Shown: positions 18,582-26,794 of the stretch, piece after piece | Layout of the letters: the number at the start of each line of letters is the position of its first letter | Position numbering within the stretch: the stretch's first letter is position 1 | Assembly (NCBI RefSeq): GCF_023630175.1 | Contig: NZ_JALLIN010000027.1 | Coordinates: 41,727-105,726, forward strand | From: Streptomyces cellostaticus | GTDB taxonomy: Bacteria; Actinomycetota; Actinomycetes; Streptomycetales; Streptomycetaceae | Length of the DNA: 64,000 bases | Direction of reading: 5' to 3' | The notes under the pieces: model-generated | Told to the model about the DNA's origin: nothing | Seen by the model: only the letters and a program-made list of their open reading frames with translations | Databases searched by the model: none | Position numbers and translations under genes: made by a program

Positions 18582-19040
18582 TCACAGGCCGAGCAGGCCG
18601 GGGTCCGTCGCCAGCGCCCCGAACACCTTCCGCGGGTCGGAGAGCAGTTTCCGCTCCGTCAGGTCGAGCATGCCGCCCACCGCGGTGACCTCGGCCGCCA
18701 CCGTGCCGTCCGGCTTGCGCATCTCCTGCCGGATCCGGAAGGTCTTGCCCTCGCCCCACTCGAACGCGCAGCTCACGTCGACCTCGTCGCCGGCGAGCAG
18801 CTCCCGGCGGTAGCGGATCGTCGTCTCCAGGGCCACCGGACCCACCCCCCGGGCGCGCAGCCCGGCCTGGGTCATCCCGGCGGCCTGGAGCAGCGACCAG
18901 CGGGCGTGCTCCGCGTAGTTGAGGTACACCGCCTGGTTGAGATGGCCCTGCACATCGGTCTCGTAACCGCGGACGGTCACACGGACGGAAAACGGTTCGG
19001 CCACGGCCGGCGCCCCTTCGTCGTTCGGAACCTGACCCAT
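18582..19040 (-). CDS. Hotdog-fold acyl-CoA thioesterase
   Basis: This 152-residue protein carries the 4-hydroxybenzoyl-CoA thioesterase-type motif VRGYETDVQGHLNQAVYLNYAEHARW near residue 15-40, where Asp and the following residues form the active site. The second half has AFEWGEGKTFRIRQEMRKPDG, the usual beta strands. It hydrolyses an acyl-CoA, most likely a fatty or aromatic one, in the cytosol. It starts 18 bases after the end of the gene at 19058 and is probably cotranscribed with it. Confidence 0.85.
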   Translation of the reverse strand: MGQVPNDEGAPAVAEPFSVRVTVRGYETDVQGHLNQAVYLNYAEHARWSLLQAAGMTQAGLRARGVGPVALETTIRYRRELLAGDEVDVSCAFEWGEGKTFRIRQEMRKPDGTVAAEVTAVGGMLDLTERKLLSDPRKVFGALATDPGLLGL

Positions 19041-19057
19041 CGATCCTCACACCCCGC

Positions 19058-19684
19058 TCAGGCCCGCCGCGGCGACGCCAGCAGATAGCGGACCCCGGTC
19101 CTGGGCTCCGTGTACGCGCCGGCCTGCCAGCCCGCCCGCTCCAGCGTCGCCGTGCACGCGGCCAGGGCCGGCTCGTCCGGTGCGTACACGGCGACCGCCT
19201 CCGGCTGCGGGGTCGCCCGTACCCGGTAGCCGTCGCCGTCCGGGTCCGCCGGGCGGTGCCCGGCGGCCTCCAGGGCGAGCGCGGCGGCCCGCACCAGGTG
19301 TGTCCGCTCCCAGCCGCACGGGCGGTCGGTCGCGCCGTCCGGGCTGGTCATCCGGCGCAGCTCCAGCAGCCCCTGCCAGGCGCCGCGCACCTCCCGCAGC
19401 CGGGCCGGCCCGGACCGCGGCGCGTCCTCCTCGCCACCGACGCGCGCCGCGAACCCCCCGGCGGGTGCGGGCCCGCCGGCTGTCTCCTGCGACCGGGGCT
19501 CCGCCTCGCGTGTCCGGTGCCCGGCGGGGGTGAGGAAGTGGTCGTGCGGCGGCCGCGGGTGCCGGAAGGCGAGCCCCCGCCTCACCAGCGCGTCCAGTTG
19601 CGTCCGCGTCGCGCGCAGCCGCCCGGTCACCGGATCGGCGGCCTCGATCAGCCGTCGCTGCGCGACGGTCGGCGGTCGTGTCAC
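19058..19684 (-). CDS. Hypothetical actinobacterial protein
   Basis: I do not recognise this 208-residue protein. The N-terminus (TVAQRRLIEAADPVTGRLRATRTQLDALVRRGL) resembles a short winged-helix-like segment followed by HFLTPAGHRTRE. The C-terminal half reads as an alternating alpha/beta domain (GDGYRVRATPQPEAVAVYAPDEPALAACTATLERAGW). It may be a cytosolic protein with a DNA-binding-like head. Codon bias is normal. The operon with the thioesterase is inferred from the 17-base gap. Confidence 0.6.
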   Translation of the reverse strand: MTRPPTVAQRRLIEAADPVTGRLRATRTQLDALVRRGLAFRHPRPPHDHFLTPAGHRTREAEPRSQETAGGPAPAGGFAARVGGEEDAPRSGPARLREVRGAWQGLLELRRMTSPDGATDRPCGWERTHLVRAAALALEAAGHRPADPDGDGYRVRATPQPEAVAVYAPDEPALAACTATLERAGWQAGAYTEPRTGVRYLLASPRRA

Positions 19685-19793
19685 GGCGGGCCCCCTTCCG
19701 ATGCGCCGGCGCCCCGGCAGCCGCCGGGCGGCGACTCGTTCCGAGCGTACGACCGGGGTCTGACAACGGGCCCGGCCGCGGGCCCCGGACCGG

Positions 19794-20393
19794 TCAGCCG
19801 GGCGCGCGCACGTTCCACCCCGCGACCACGGGCCGTCCGTGCTCGGTGCCGAGCCGGCCCAGTGAGCCCGTCGCGAGCTGGAACAGCGCCCCGCGCTGCG
19901 GCGCCAGCCCGAGCCGGCGCGCGGTGAGGACCCGCAGGAAATGGCCGTGGGCGACCAGCAGGACCACTCCCTCGGTGTTGGCGAGCGCGGCGTCCACCTT
20001 GCCGAGCATCCGGTCCGCCCGCTCCCCGACCTGCTCCGGGGTCTCCCCGGGACGCTCCGGCGGTCCGGGGGCGACCCCGTCCGTGAACAGGAACCAGTCG
20101 GGCCGCTCCCGCTGGATCTCCACGGTGGTCACGCCCTCGTACCCGCCGTAGTCCCACTCGAGCAGGTCGGCGTCGACCCGGGCGTCGTGGACGCCGATGA
20201 GGGCGGCGGTCTCGCGGGCCCGCTGCAGGGGGCTGACGAACGCGGCGCCGATGCGGTGCGAGCGGATCAGCGGAACCAGCCGGCGCGCCTCCTCCCGGCC
20301 GTGTTCGGTCAGGGGTACGTCGGTCCGGCCGGTGTGCCGTCCGGACCGGGACCACTCGGTCTCACCGTGGCGGACAAGAAAAAGGTCACCCAC
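19794..20393 (-). CDS. Histidine phosphatase (phosphoglycerate-mutase-like) family protein
   Basis: The family phosphohistidine motif VRHGETEWSRSGRHTG stands at the N-terminus and the second active-site block VVLLVAHGHFLRVLTARRLG near residue 145. The protein removes phosphate from a small molecule or protein; the substrate is unknown. I favour the GTG at 20393 (199 residues, starting VGDLFLVRHGE) because GGGAAGGG lies 7-13 bases upstream. A GTG at 20420 would add nine residues without a ribosome site. Confidence 0.82.
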   Translation of the reverse strand: MGDLFLVRHGETEWSRSGRHTGRTDVPLTEHGREEARRLVPLIRSHRIGAAFVSPLQRARETAALIGVHDARVDADLLEWDYGGYEGVTTVEIQRERPDWFLFTDGVAPGPPERPGETPEQVGERADRMLGKVDAALANTEGVVLLVAHGHFLRVLTARRLGLAPQRGALFQLATGSLGRLGTEHGRPVVAGWNVRAPG

Positions 20394-20562
20394 GTCAACA
20401 CCCTTCCCGCCGACCTTCACCGCATGCCCCAGAACGGTGTCATACCGCCGCGGCGGCCCGCAGGGCGGGTTGGGCCGGACGGCCGTTCACGCCCCTTCCG
20501 GGCGCACACCGGACCAGCGTCCGTGGCCCTCTCGCCGCCGTGCGGGCACCGCGCCGGGAGGG

Positions 20563-21774
20563 CTACCCCTGGCGGTACCCGCCGAGGAAGCGCCCGATCC
20601 GGCCGATCGCCGCCTCCAGGTCGTCCGCGTGCGGGAGGGTGAGGATGCGGAAGTGGTCGGGCGCGGGCCAGTTGAAGCCGGTGCCCTGGACCACCTGGAT
20701 CTTCTCGCGCAGCAGGAGGTCGAGCACGAACCTCTCGTCGTCGTGGATCCGGTGCACCTTCGGGTCCAGGCGCGGGAAGGCGTACAGCGCCCCCTTGGGC
20801 TTCACGCAGGACACCCCGGGGATCTCGTTGAGCTTCTCCCAGGCCGTGTTCCGCTGCTCGTGCAAGCGCCCTCCCGGGGAGGTGAGTTCGCCGATGGACT
20901 GGCGGCCGCCGAGCGCGGCCTGGATGGCGTACTGCGCGGGCGCGTTGGCGCACAGCCGCATCGAGGCCAGCATGGTCAGGCCCTCCAGGTAGTCCTTGGC
21001 ATGCTGCTTGGGGCCGGTGACGACCAGCCAGCCGGAGCGGAAGCCCGCCACCCGGTACGTCTTCGACAGGCCGCAGAAGGTGAGGACCACCAGGTCGGGG
21101 GCGAGGGCGGCGGCGGAGTGGTGGACGGCGTCGTCGTAGAGGATCTGGTCGTAGATCTCGTCGGCGAGGACCATCAGGCCGTGGCGGCGGGCCAGGTCCA
21201 GGATGCCCTCCACCACCTCCTTCGGGTAGACCGCGCCGGTGGGGTTGTTGGGATTGATGATCACCACGGCCTTGGTGCGGTCGGTGATCTTCGACTCCAG
21301 GTCGGCCAGGTCCGGGTTCCAGTCGGCCCGCTCGTCGCAGAGGTAGTGCACGGCCCTGCCCCCGGCCAGCGTGGTGACCGCCGTCCAGAGGGGGAAGTCC
21401 GGGGCGGGGATCAGGATCTCGTCGCCGTCCTCGACCAGTGCCTGTACGGCCATGGAGACCAGCTCGGAGACGCCGTTGCCGAGGAACACGTCGTCGACGT
21501 CCACCGCGAGGCCCAGGGTCTGATAGCGCTGGGCCACCGCGCGGCGGGCGGACAGCACACCGCGCGAGTCCGTGTAGCCGTGCGCGCGGGGCAGCATCCG
21601 GATCATGTCCTGGAGGATCTCCTCGGGCGCCTCGAAGCCGAACAGCGCCGGGTTGCCCGTGTTCAGGCGCAGCACGCTGTGGCCGGCCTCCTCCAGCGCG
21701 TCCGCGTGCTCTATCACCGGGCCGCGGATCTCGTAACAGACCTCGCTGAGCTTGTTCGACTGCCGGAACTCCAT
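20563..21774 (-). CDS. PLP-dependent aminotransferase, AlaA-like
   Basis: This 403-residue fold-type I aminotransferase starts MEFRQSNKLSEVCYEIRGPV, as in alanine transaminase AlaA. The PLP lysine is in FCGLSKTYRVAGFRSGW near residue 240, the NPNNPTGAVYP segment near 172, and the aspartate binding the pyridine ring in VLADEIYDQILY near 205. It probably moves the amino group between alanine and 2-oxoglutarate or related substrates. It is divergent from an HxlR regulator across a short region with two matching operators, which suggests control by that regulator. Confidence 0.9.
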   Translation of the reverse strand: MEFRQSNKLSEVCYEIRGPVIEHADALEEAGHSVLRLNTGNPALFGFEAPEEILQDMIRMLPRAHGYTDSRGVLSARRAVAQRYQTLGLAVDVDDVFLGNGVSELVSMAVQALVEDGDEILIPAPDFPLWTAVTTLAGGRAVHYLCDERADWNPDLADLESKITDRTKAVVIINPNNPTGAVYPKEVVEGILDLARRHGLMVLADEIYDQILYDDAVHHSAAALAPDLVVLTFCGLSKTYRVAGFRSGWLVVTGPKQHAKDYLEGLTMLASMRLCANAPAQYAIQAALGGRQSIGELTSPGGRLHEQRNTAWEKLNEIPGVSCVKPKGALYAFPRLDPKVHRIHDDERFVLDLLLREKIQVVQGTGFNWPAPDHFRILTLPHADDLEAAIGRIGRFLGGYRQG

Positions 21775-21797
21775 GCGCCCCTCCGGGAACTCGTGTT

Positions 21798-21833
21798 GCT
21801 TGGTTTTACCAAGCGAGAGCTTGGAAAGTCCAA
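21798..21833. promoter_or_regulatory. Two TTGG-N5-CCAA operators, 21 bp apart
   Basis: GCTTGGTTTTACCAAGC (21798-21814) is a near-perfect palindrome and TTGGAAAGTCCAA (21821-21833) repeats the arms. Centres are 21 bp apart on one face of the helix. They lie between the aminotransferase start (21774, minus) and the HxlR start (21856, plus). Confidence 0.65.
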
Positions 21834-21855
21834 CAACCCGTCTAGACTGCGCCGC

Positions 21856-22500
21856 ATGTCACCTCGCCGAAGCTACGACCAGTACTGCTCCGCAGCCCGC
21901 GCCCTCGACGTCGTGGGCGACCGCTGGACCCTGCTGATCGTCCGGGAACTGCTGGCCGGCCCGCGCCGCTACACGGACCTGCACGCGGACCTCCCCGGTG
22001 TGAGCACGGACGTACTCGCCTCCCGGCTGAAGGACATGGAGCGCGACGGACTCACCACCCGGCGGCGGCTGCCCCCGCCGGGCGCCGCCTTCGTCTACGA
22101 ACTCGGTCGACGAGGGCGCGAGCTGCTGCCCGTGCTGCAGGCGCTGGGGAAGTGGGGCGAGGCCGAACTGGGCGAGCGCCGCCCGACCGACGCCGTGCGC
22201 GCCCACTGGTCCGCGCTGCCTCTGCTGCGGGCCCTGGCGGGCGCGGGAGTCGTCGAGGGCGCGGGGGTCGTCGAGGTCCGCCTGGAGGAGGGCGAGTTCC
22301 ACCTCAACGTGGGCGCCGGCGACGGACCGGCCTACGGCGACGGGCCCGCGCCCGGCACGGCGGACGCGCGGCTGGTGCTGGACTCCGCGACGTGCGCGGC
22401 CGTCTGCCGCGGGGAACTGTCACCGGCGGACGCCGTACGGGCCGGGCGCATCACCGTGACCGGCGACGGCACCCTGGCCAAGGCCCTGCGGGAGGCCTGA
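21856..22500 (+). CDS. HxlR regulator with C-terminal SCP2-like domain
   Basis: The protein has 214 residues. The N-terminal HxlR winged helix has the conserved cysteine in YDQYCSAARALDVVGDRWTLLIVRELL (near residue 11) and SRLKDMERDGLTTRR. Residues about 120-214 resemble a sterol-carrier-type domain (FHLNVGAGDG, RLVLDSATCAAVCRGELSPADAVRAGRITVTGD), which may bind a hydrophobic ligand. The ATG follows the paired operators by 23 bases. Autoregulation and control of the divergent aminotransferase are inferred. Confidence 0.88.
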   Translation: MSPRRSYDQYCSAARALDVVGDRWTLLIVRELLAGPRRYTDLHADLPGVSTDVLASRLKDMERDGLTTRRRLPPPGAAFVYELGRRGRELLPVLQALGKWGEAELGERRPTDAVRAHWSALPLLRALAGAGVVEGAGVVEVRLEEGEFHLNVGAGDGPAYGDGPAPGTADARLVLDSATCAAVCRGELSPADAVRAGRITVTGDGTLAKALREA

Positions 22501-23044
22501 CAGGCGCGCGGGAGGCCGGGGGCGCCCGGAACGAGGTGGCCGACCACCCGTCGGCAGCGCGAACACTGAGGCCGGGGTCTTCGCGGTCGAGCGCTGCACG
22601 CCGGTCCGCGGTTGTGGCGCGGCCACCCAGCCCGACCTCCGGACCTCCGTGGAGATTCGGGCCGAGGAGGAAGAGGCGCTGGCCGCGTCGAATGCGGCCA
22701 CGCCGGCGACGAGGCGGAACCTGCCGCCCGCACGGACGGCAGGGAGATGGCTCCAGGTGAAGCAGGGTATGGAGCCCTGGCCGCGTGTCCGCATGGAGGG
22801 CGGCGGTCGCGGGGTCGTCTCGCAGGCCGGGGCCGTGCCGCTGGTCGAGTCGTCCGCAAGTCCCTTCCGGATGGGCCGACATGGGCGTGGGGCCGCCCGG
22901 AATCGGCGCGGGCCCGCCCGAGGCGGGGAAGGTGCCGGGGAGACGCGGGAGGGCCGCACCGGAAGGCGTGGGCGGCCCACCCGGACGTGAGGGGGGCGGA
23001 TCCCCGGAAGGTGCGGCGCGGGCGTTCGAGAGACGCTCGCGTGC
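22501..23044. other. 544-bp gap, no convincing gene
   Basis: Open frames exist on both strands, but none has a recognisable domain, a clear ribosome site or normal amino acid balance (all are Arg/Pro/Gly-rich shadows). I see no operator. It may be decayed sequence. Confidence 0.45.
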
Positions 23045-23077
23045 GGTGAAGGCCCGCCGGGTCGGCGGGCCTTCACC
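23045..23077 (-). terminator. 14-bp hairpin after the VWA operon
   Basis: GGTGAAGGCCCGCC (23045-23058) pairs perfectly with GGCGGGCCTTCACC (23064-23077) around five bases. It lies 6 bases past the operon's last stop. Confidence 0.75.
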
Positions 23078-23083
23078 CGAGGG

Positions 23084-23884
23084 TCAGGCGGACGGCGGCA
23101 TCCGGGACGGCCGCCCCGAGCCGCGTGTGAGCGCGTAGCCGCCGATGCCCGCGAGGGCGGCCAGGACGCCGCCGATCGCGGTCCACACCCAGCGGTCGGA
23201 CCACCAGCCGGAGGACCAGCCGTCGTCCGGCTCGATGCTCGACAGCACCGCGGACTTCGAACCGTCCTCCTCCGCCTCGGACTTGACGGCGATACCGGGG
23301 ACCAGCGGCGTGGACAGCGAGCCGTCCACGGCCGCCGCGCCGCCGATGTCCTTGGAGTCGACGCGGACCTCGGTGCTCACCGGCTGTCCGAGGTCGGACG
23401 CGGTCAGGTCCACCACGGTCAGCCGGACGTAGTACGTCCCCGGCAGCGGATCGTTGGCCCACGGCTCCGACCAGGCGCGCACCGTACGCAGCACACAGGC
23501 CAGCTCGACCGAGGACGTCCCCTGGCCGGCGGTGCGGGTCGCCGCGCCGTACTGGCAGGACTGGCGGCGCCGCAGACCGTCGTACACGTCGATCTGCCAG
23601 GTCTGCGTTCCGTGCGTCTCGGGCAGCTTCACCGTCGCCCTGACGGTCGGCCGCTGCTCGGCGTCCGCCGGGAACGACCAGTAGAGGTAGTCGCCGGTGG
23701 AGCCGGACGCGGTGGCCCGCTGCCCCTGTTCGACCTCCGTCGCCGTCCGGAAGGAGGTGCCCGCCCGGGTGGGCGCCCCGCCGTCGTCCGAGGCGCTCGG
23801 CGACGGCGTGGAGTCGGCGGCCGCCGGACCGGCGGCCAGCCCGAGCGCCAGCAATGCGGCGCCCAGCACACGTGTGATACGCAT
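23084..23884 (-). CDS. Secreted, membrane-anchored protein partner of the VWA protein
   Basis: The 266-residue protein has a signal peptide (MRITRVLGAALLALGLAAGPAAA), a middle beta-rich region with WSFPADAEQRPTVRATVKLP and PLPGTYYVRLTVVDL, and a C-terminal membrane helix (WVWTAIGGVLAALAGIGGYALTRGSG) with a short basic tail. The domain is therefore displayed outside. Its ATG shares one base with the stop of the upstream VWA gene (TGATG), so the two are tightly coupled and probably form a surface complex. The extracellular segment resembles that of the VWA protein's second half (both have pairs of cysteines and GQ-T-S patterns). No enzyme motif seen. Confidence 0.7.
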   Translation of the reverse strand: MRITRVLGAALLALGLAAGPAAADSTPSPSASDDGGAPTRAGTSFRTATEVEQGQRATASGSTGDYLYWSFPADAEQRPTVRATVKLPETHGTQTWQIDVYDGLRRRQSCQYGAATRTAGQGTSSVELACVLRTVRAWSEPWANDPLPGTYYVRLTVVDLTASDLGQPVSTEVRVDSKDIGGAAAVDGSLSTPLVPGIAVKSEAEEDGSKSAVLSSIEPDDGWSSGWWSDRWVWTAIGGVLAALAGIGGYALTRGSGRPSRMPPSA

Positions 23885-25146
23885 CAGTTCGTCCTCCAGA
23901 CCGCGACCCGCCAGCGCGACAGCCAGCCCCACAGCAGACCCGCGATGAACCCGGCCAGCACCAGGGCGCCGAGCAGCCACCAGCCGCGGCCGAGGCCGAA
24001 GGCGGCCACGTCGGCCGCGTGCGACGGCCCGTCCACCACGTCCACGGTCAGTTCCAGCGGCAGGCCCGGCGACGTCTTGACGCCCGCGGCGGCCGAGAAG
24101 GAGTTGGTGACCTGCAGGCACACGGTCTCCGCGGTCGCGTCCTCGTCGTCGCTCCGAGGCCTCGGGTACCTCAGGCCCGTGGAGATCACGTCGGTGCGGC
24201 CGTCGCCCGCCGCCTCACCGCGCACGATCTCCCGGCCGTGCAGTGTCACCGCCCGCAGCAGGACGCCGTAGTCGGGGTGCACGGCCCGGTCGTCCGCCAC
24301 GCTGACCGAGGCCCGCAGCTCCTGGCCGGGGTCCAGGTCGACCTTGTACCAGCGCGGCTGCCCGAACTCCTCGCGGTCCGTGTACAGACCGGACTTCAGG
24401 GCCGGTGCCTTCGCGCACTCGGCGGCGCCCTCGGTGGCCACCGGCGTCACCACGGGATCGGCCGCCCGGTCGACCAGGTCGCCCACGCGGTCGCTCAGTT
24501 CCTCCTTGTGCCGGACGGAGGTGTAGGTGCCGCCGGTCGCGTCCGCGATGCAGCTGAGCTGGTCGCGGGTCTTGGCGTCCGGGACCAGGCCGAGGGTGTC
24601 GATGGTCAGACCGATGCCCTTGGCGGCTATCTCACGGGCCACCTCGCACGGGTCCAGCGGCTGGCAGGTGTCCTCGCCGTCGCTGATCAGGACGATACGG
24701 CGGGCGCCGTCACCGCCGTTCAGGTCGTTGGCGGCCTTCAGCAGCGCGGGGCCGATCGGCGTCCAGCCGGTCGGGGACAGCGTGGCCACCGCGGTCTTCG
24801 CGTCGGTCCGGTCCAGCGGCCCGACCGGATAGAGCTGTGCGGTGTCCTTGCAGCCCGTTCTGCGGTCGTCGCCGTGGTAGTTGGCGCCGAGCGTGCGTAT
24901 GCCGAGCTCGACCTCCTCCGGCGTCGCGTCGAGCACCTCGTTGAAGGCCTGCTTCGCCGCGGCCATCCGGGTGCCGCCGTCGATGTCCCGGGTCCGCATG
25001 GAACCGCTGACGTCCAGCACCAGTTCGACCTTCGGGGCGGCCTGTTCCGTCTCGTCGGCGGCGGCCCCGGCGGGGAACGCGAGCCCGGCCGTCAGGGCGG
25101 CGAGGAGAGCGCAGACTCCCGCCGCCAGCCGTTGTCTTCTGATCAT
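23884..25146 (-). CDS. Membrane-anchored von Willebrand factor A protein
   Basis: The 420-residue protein has a signal peptide of about 30 residues ending PAGAAADE. A VWA domain follows with an intact metal site: LDVSGSM near residue 43, the threonine in SPTGWTPIGPAL near 130 and ISDGEDTC near 155. A beta-rich domain spans about 235-385, and a C-terminal helix (WWLLGALVLAGFIAGLLWGW) anchors it in the membrane. VWA domains with a complete DxSxS site bind ligands or partner proteins through Mg2+. It is first in a two-gene operon. Similar pairs are common in Streptomyces but their role is not established. Confidence 0.82.
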   Translation of the reverse strand: MIRRQRLAAGVCALLAALTAGLAFPAGAAADETEQAAPKVELVLDVSGSMRTRDIDGGTRMAAAKQAFNEVLDATPEEVELGIRTLGANYHGDDRRTGCKDTAQLYPVGPLDRTDAKTAVATLSPTGWTPIGPALLKAANDLNGGDGARRIVLISDGEDTCQPLDPCEVAREIAAKGIGLTIDTLGLVPDAKTRDQLSCIADATGGTYTSVRHKEELSDRVGDLVDRAADPVVTPVATEGAAECAKAPALKSGLYTDREEFGQPRWYKVDLDPGQELRASVSVADDRAVHPDYGVLLRAVTLHGREIVRGEAAGDGRTDVISTGLRYPRPRSDDEDATAETVCLQVTNSFSAAAGVKTSPGLPLELTVDVVDGPSHAADVAAFGLGRGWWLLGALVLAGFIAGLLWGWLSRWRVAVWRTN

Positions 25147-25155
25147 CGGCGGATC

Positions 25156-26673
25156 TTATTGATCCCAGGTGCCCGGCTCCAAAACGAGCGGGTTGGGCAG
25201 CGCGGTCCACTGGTCCCCGGCCGCCCTCGGGGAGAGCCGCATCAGCGTCAGCGCCTTCGCGGGCAGCGGGCCCTCGCACAGCGCGGCCAGGTCGGGCGTG
25301 TCCGGCAGCGCGGGCACGGCCGCCGCCAGCGCCGCCCCGAGTGCCGGGCCCGAACCCGCCGTGGCGGCCAGCGCGCCGGCCACCAGGGAGCCGAACAGCT
25401 TGCGGCGCAGGGCGGTTTCGTCGTCCGTGACCAGACGCCCGGTCAGCGGGGGCGCGGCGATGCCGTGCCGGGCCAGCCGGGCGGGGCTGATCCGGATGTC
25501 GGCGAGGTCCCGGTAGACGAGCCGCACCGGGGTGTGGTCCGCCGACAGGATCACCAGGAGGTTCTGGCCGTGCGCCTCCAGGGCCACCCCGAGGTCCAGG
25601 AGCCGCAGCCCCACGGTGAGCGCCAGCCGGGCGAAACCCGCCAGCCAGACCGGGGAGTCCGGCAGGCCGGTGGCGGGCAGCGCCGCCACCGGCAGCACCC
25701 GCTCGCCGGGGCCCGCGTACCGGGTGGGCGACTCCCTCAGCAGCGCGGCGAGATCGGGGGAGTGCGCGGTGACCGCCCCCAGCGTCCTGGTGACGTGCAG
25801 CAGGCCGCCGGTGCGGCCCGCCAGCTCCGTCGCGAACGCCGACAGGGCCGCCGCCACCTCGACCGAGTACCCGGAGATGTCCCGCACCGACGAGGTCAGC
25901 CGGGTGCTCAGCGCGGTCTTGACATGCGGGCCGCCGCCGGGCAGGGCCAGCGTTCGCAGGGACAGCAGCGGATGCGCGGCCCGCCACGGCCGGTACGGCC
26001 GCTTGAGCACATGGTCCGCCTGCCAGGGGTGCACCGGCAGCAGCAGCTCGTCCCCGTCGCGCAGTTCCGCCGGCCAGTCGCCCGACACCAGGCACTGGTC
26101 GGCCGGCACCGGAACCGTGCCCAGTTCCACCAACGGGCGGTGCTCCGGCGCGTAGGCGAGCTGGTCGGCCACCGAGAAGCCGGGCCGGGACCGGCAGTTG
26201 GGGTGGTACGGATGGCCGTCGGTCACCCGCTGTTCCCACTGCCAGTCCCGCTCCGGCCGGTCCGCCGAGGGGGCCGCGCCGGCCCGGGAGAGAGCCAGCG
26301 AGGCCGTGCTGTGGGCCAGTTCGGCCGCGAAGCCGGCGGCGTGCGGCACCGCGAGGTCGAGCATCAGCCGCGCCGGGTCGTCGTGACGCTCCCGGCCGAG
26401 GAGCACGGACGTGACGTGTCCGCCGGTCGCGTACGGATCCGCGGGCGGCCCCTGCAGGTGCCGGCCGTCGGCCAGCCGCAGCACCGGGCCGGGCGCCCCG
26501 CCGCCGCGCCGGGAGAGCCACGGCAGCGGCTCGTACGCCAGGGCCCGCCACAGCCGGGTCAGCACCGCCGCGCGGGCTCCGGGCAGCGCGGCCCGGTACC
26601 GGGGCAGCAGGCCGGGCCGTACGGCGGCCAGCTCCTCGGCGAGCCCGGTCTCGGCGGTGGCTGAGTCGTACAC
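25156..26673 (-). CDS. IucA/IucC-type siderophore synthetase (NIS synthetase) 1
   Basis: NRPS-independent siderophore synthetases condense a carboxylate such as citrate or succinyl-hydroxamate with an amine, using ATP. The 505-residue protein shows the family blocks DGHPYHPNCRSRPGF near residue 150, LLPVHPWQADHVLKR near 215, KTALSTRLTSSVRDISGY near 250, LGVALEAHGQNLLVIL near 370 and VYRDLADIRIS near 390. The usual lysine after the HPxHP motif is arginine here. GTG at 26673 has GAGGAG upstream. It ends 9 bases before the VWA gene but is divergent from the second synthetase. It is short for the family (about 580-620 is usual). Confidence 0.82.
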   Translation of the reverse strand: MYDSATAETGLAEELAAVRPGLLPRYRAALPGARAAVLTRLWRALAYEPLPWLSRRGGGAPGPVLRLADGRHLQGPPADPYATGGHVTSVLLGRERHDDPARLMLDLAVPHAAGFAAELAHSTASLALSRAGAAPSADRPERDWQWEQRVTDGHPYHPNCRSRPGFSVADQLAYAPEHRPLVELGTVPVPADQCLVSGDWPAELRDGDELLLPVHPWQADHVLKRPYRPWRAAHPLLSLRTLALPGGGPHVKTALSTRLTSSVRDISGYSVEVAAALSAFATELAGRTGGLLHVTRTLGAVTAHSPDLAALLRESPTRYAGPGERVLPVAALPATGLPDSPVWLAGFARLALTVGLRLLDLGVALEAHGQNLLVILSADHTPVRLVYRDLADIRISPARLARHGIAAPPLTGRLVTDDETALRRKLFGSLVAGALAATAGSGPALGAALAAAVPALPDTPDLAALCEGPLPAKALTLMRLSPRAAGDQWTALPNPLVLEPGTWDQ

Positions 26674-26794
26674 GTTCGGCTCCTCGGGAAAGGGCAGCTC
26701 GGGGCACGATTGTCGGGTACGGCAGGGATACTGATCGCGACCGCCCCCGGGCCCGCACCGGTGGGCCGGCGGGACCGCCCCCGACGACGGACGA

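Noticed and set aside
22420..23076. Minus-strand frame of about 218 codons in the gap after the HxlR-SCP2 gene
   Set aside because: Pro/Arg/Ser-rich, no ribosome site, overlaps the end of a real gene, no domain.
26674..26794. Iron box (DmdR/IdeR type) between the two siderophore synthetases
   Set aside because: No TTAGGTTAGGCTAACCTAA-like sequence is present in the 121 bp.
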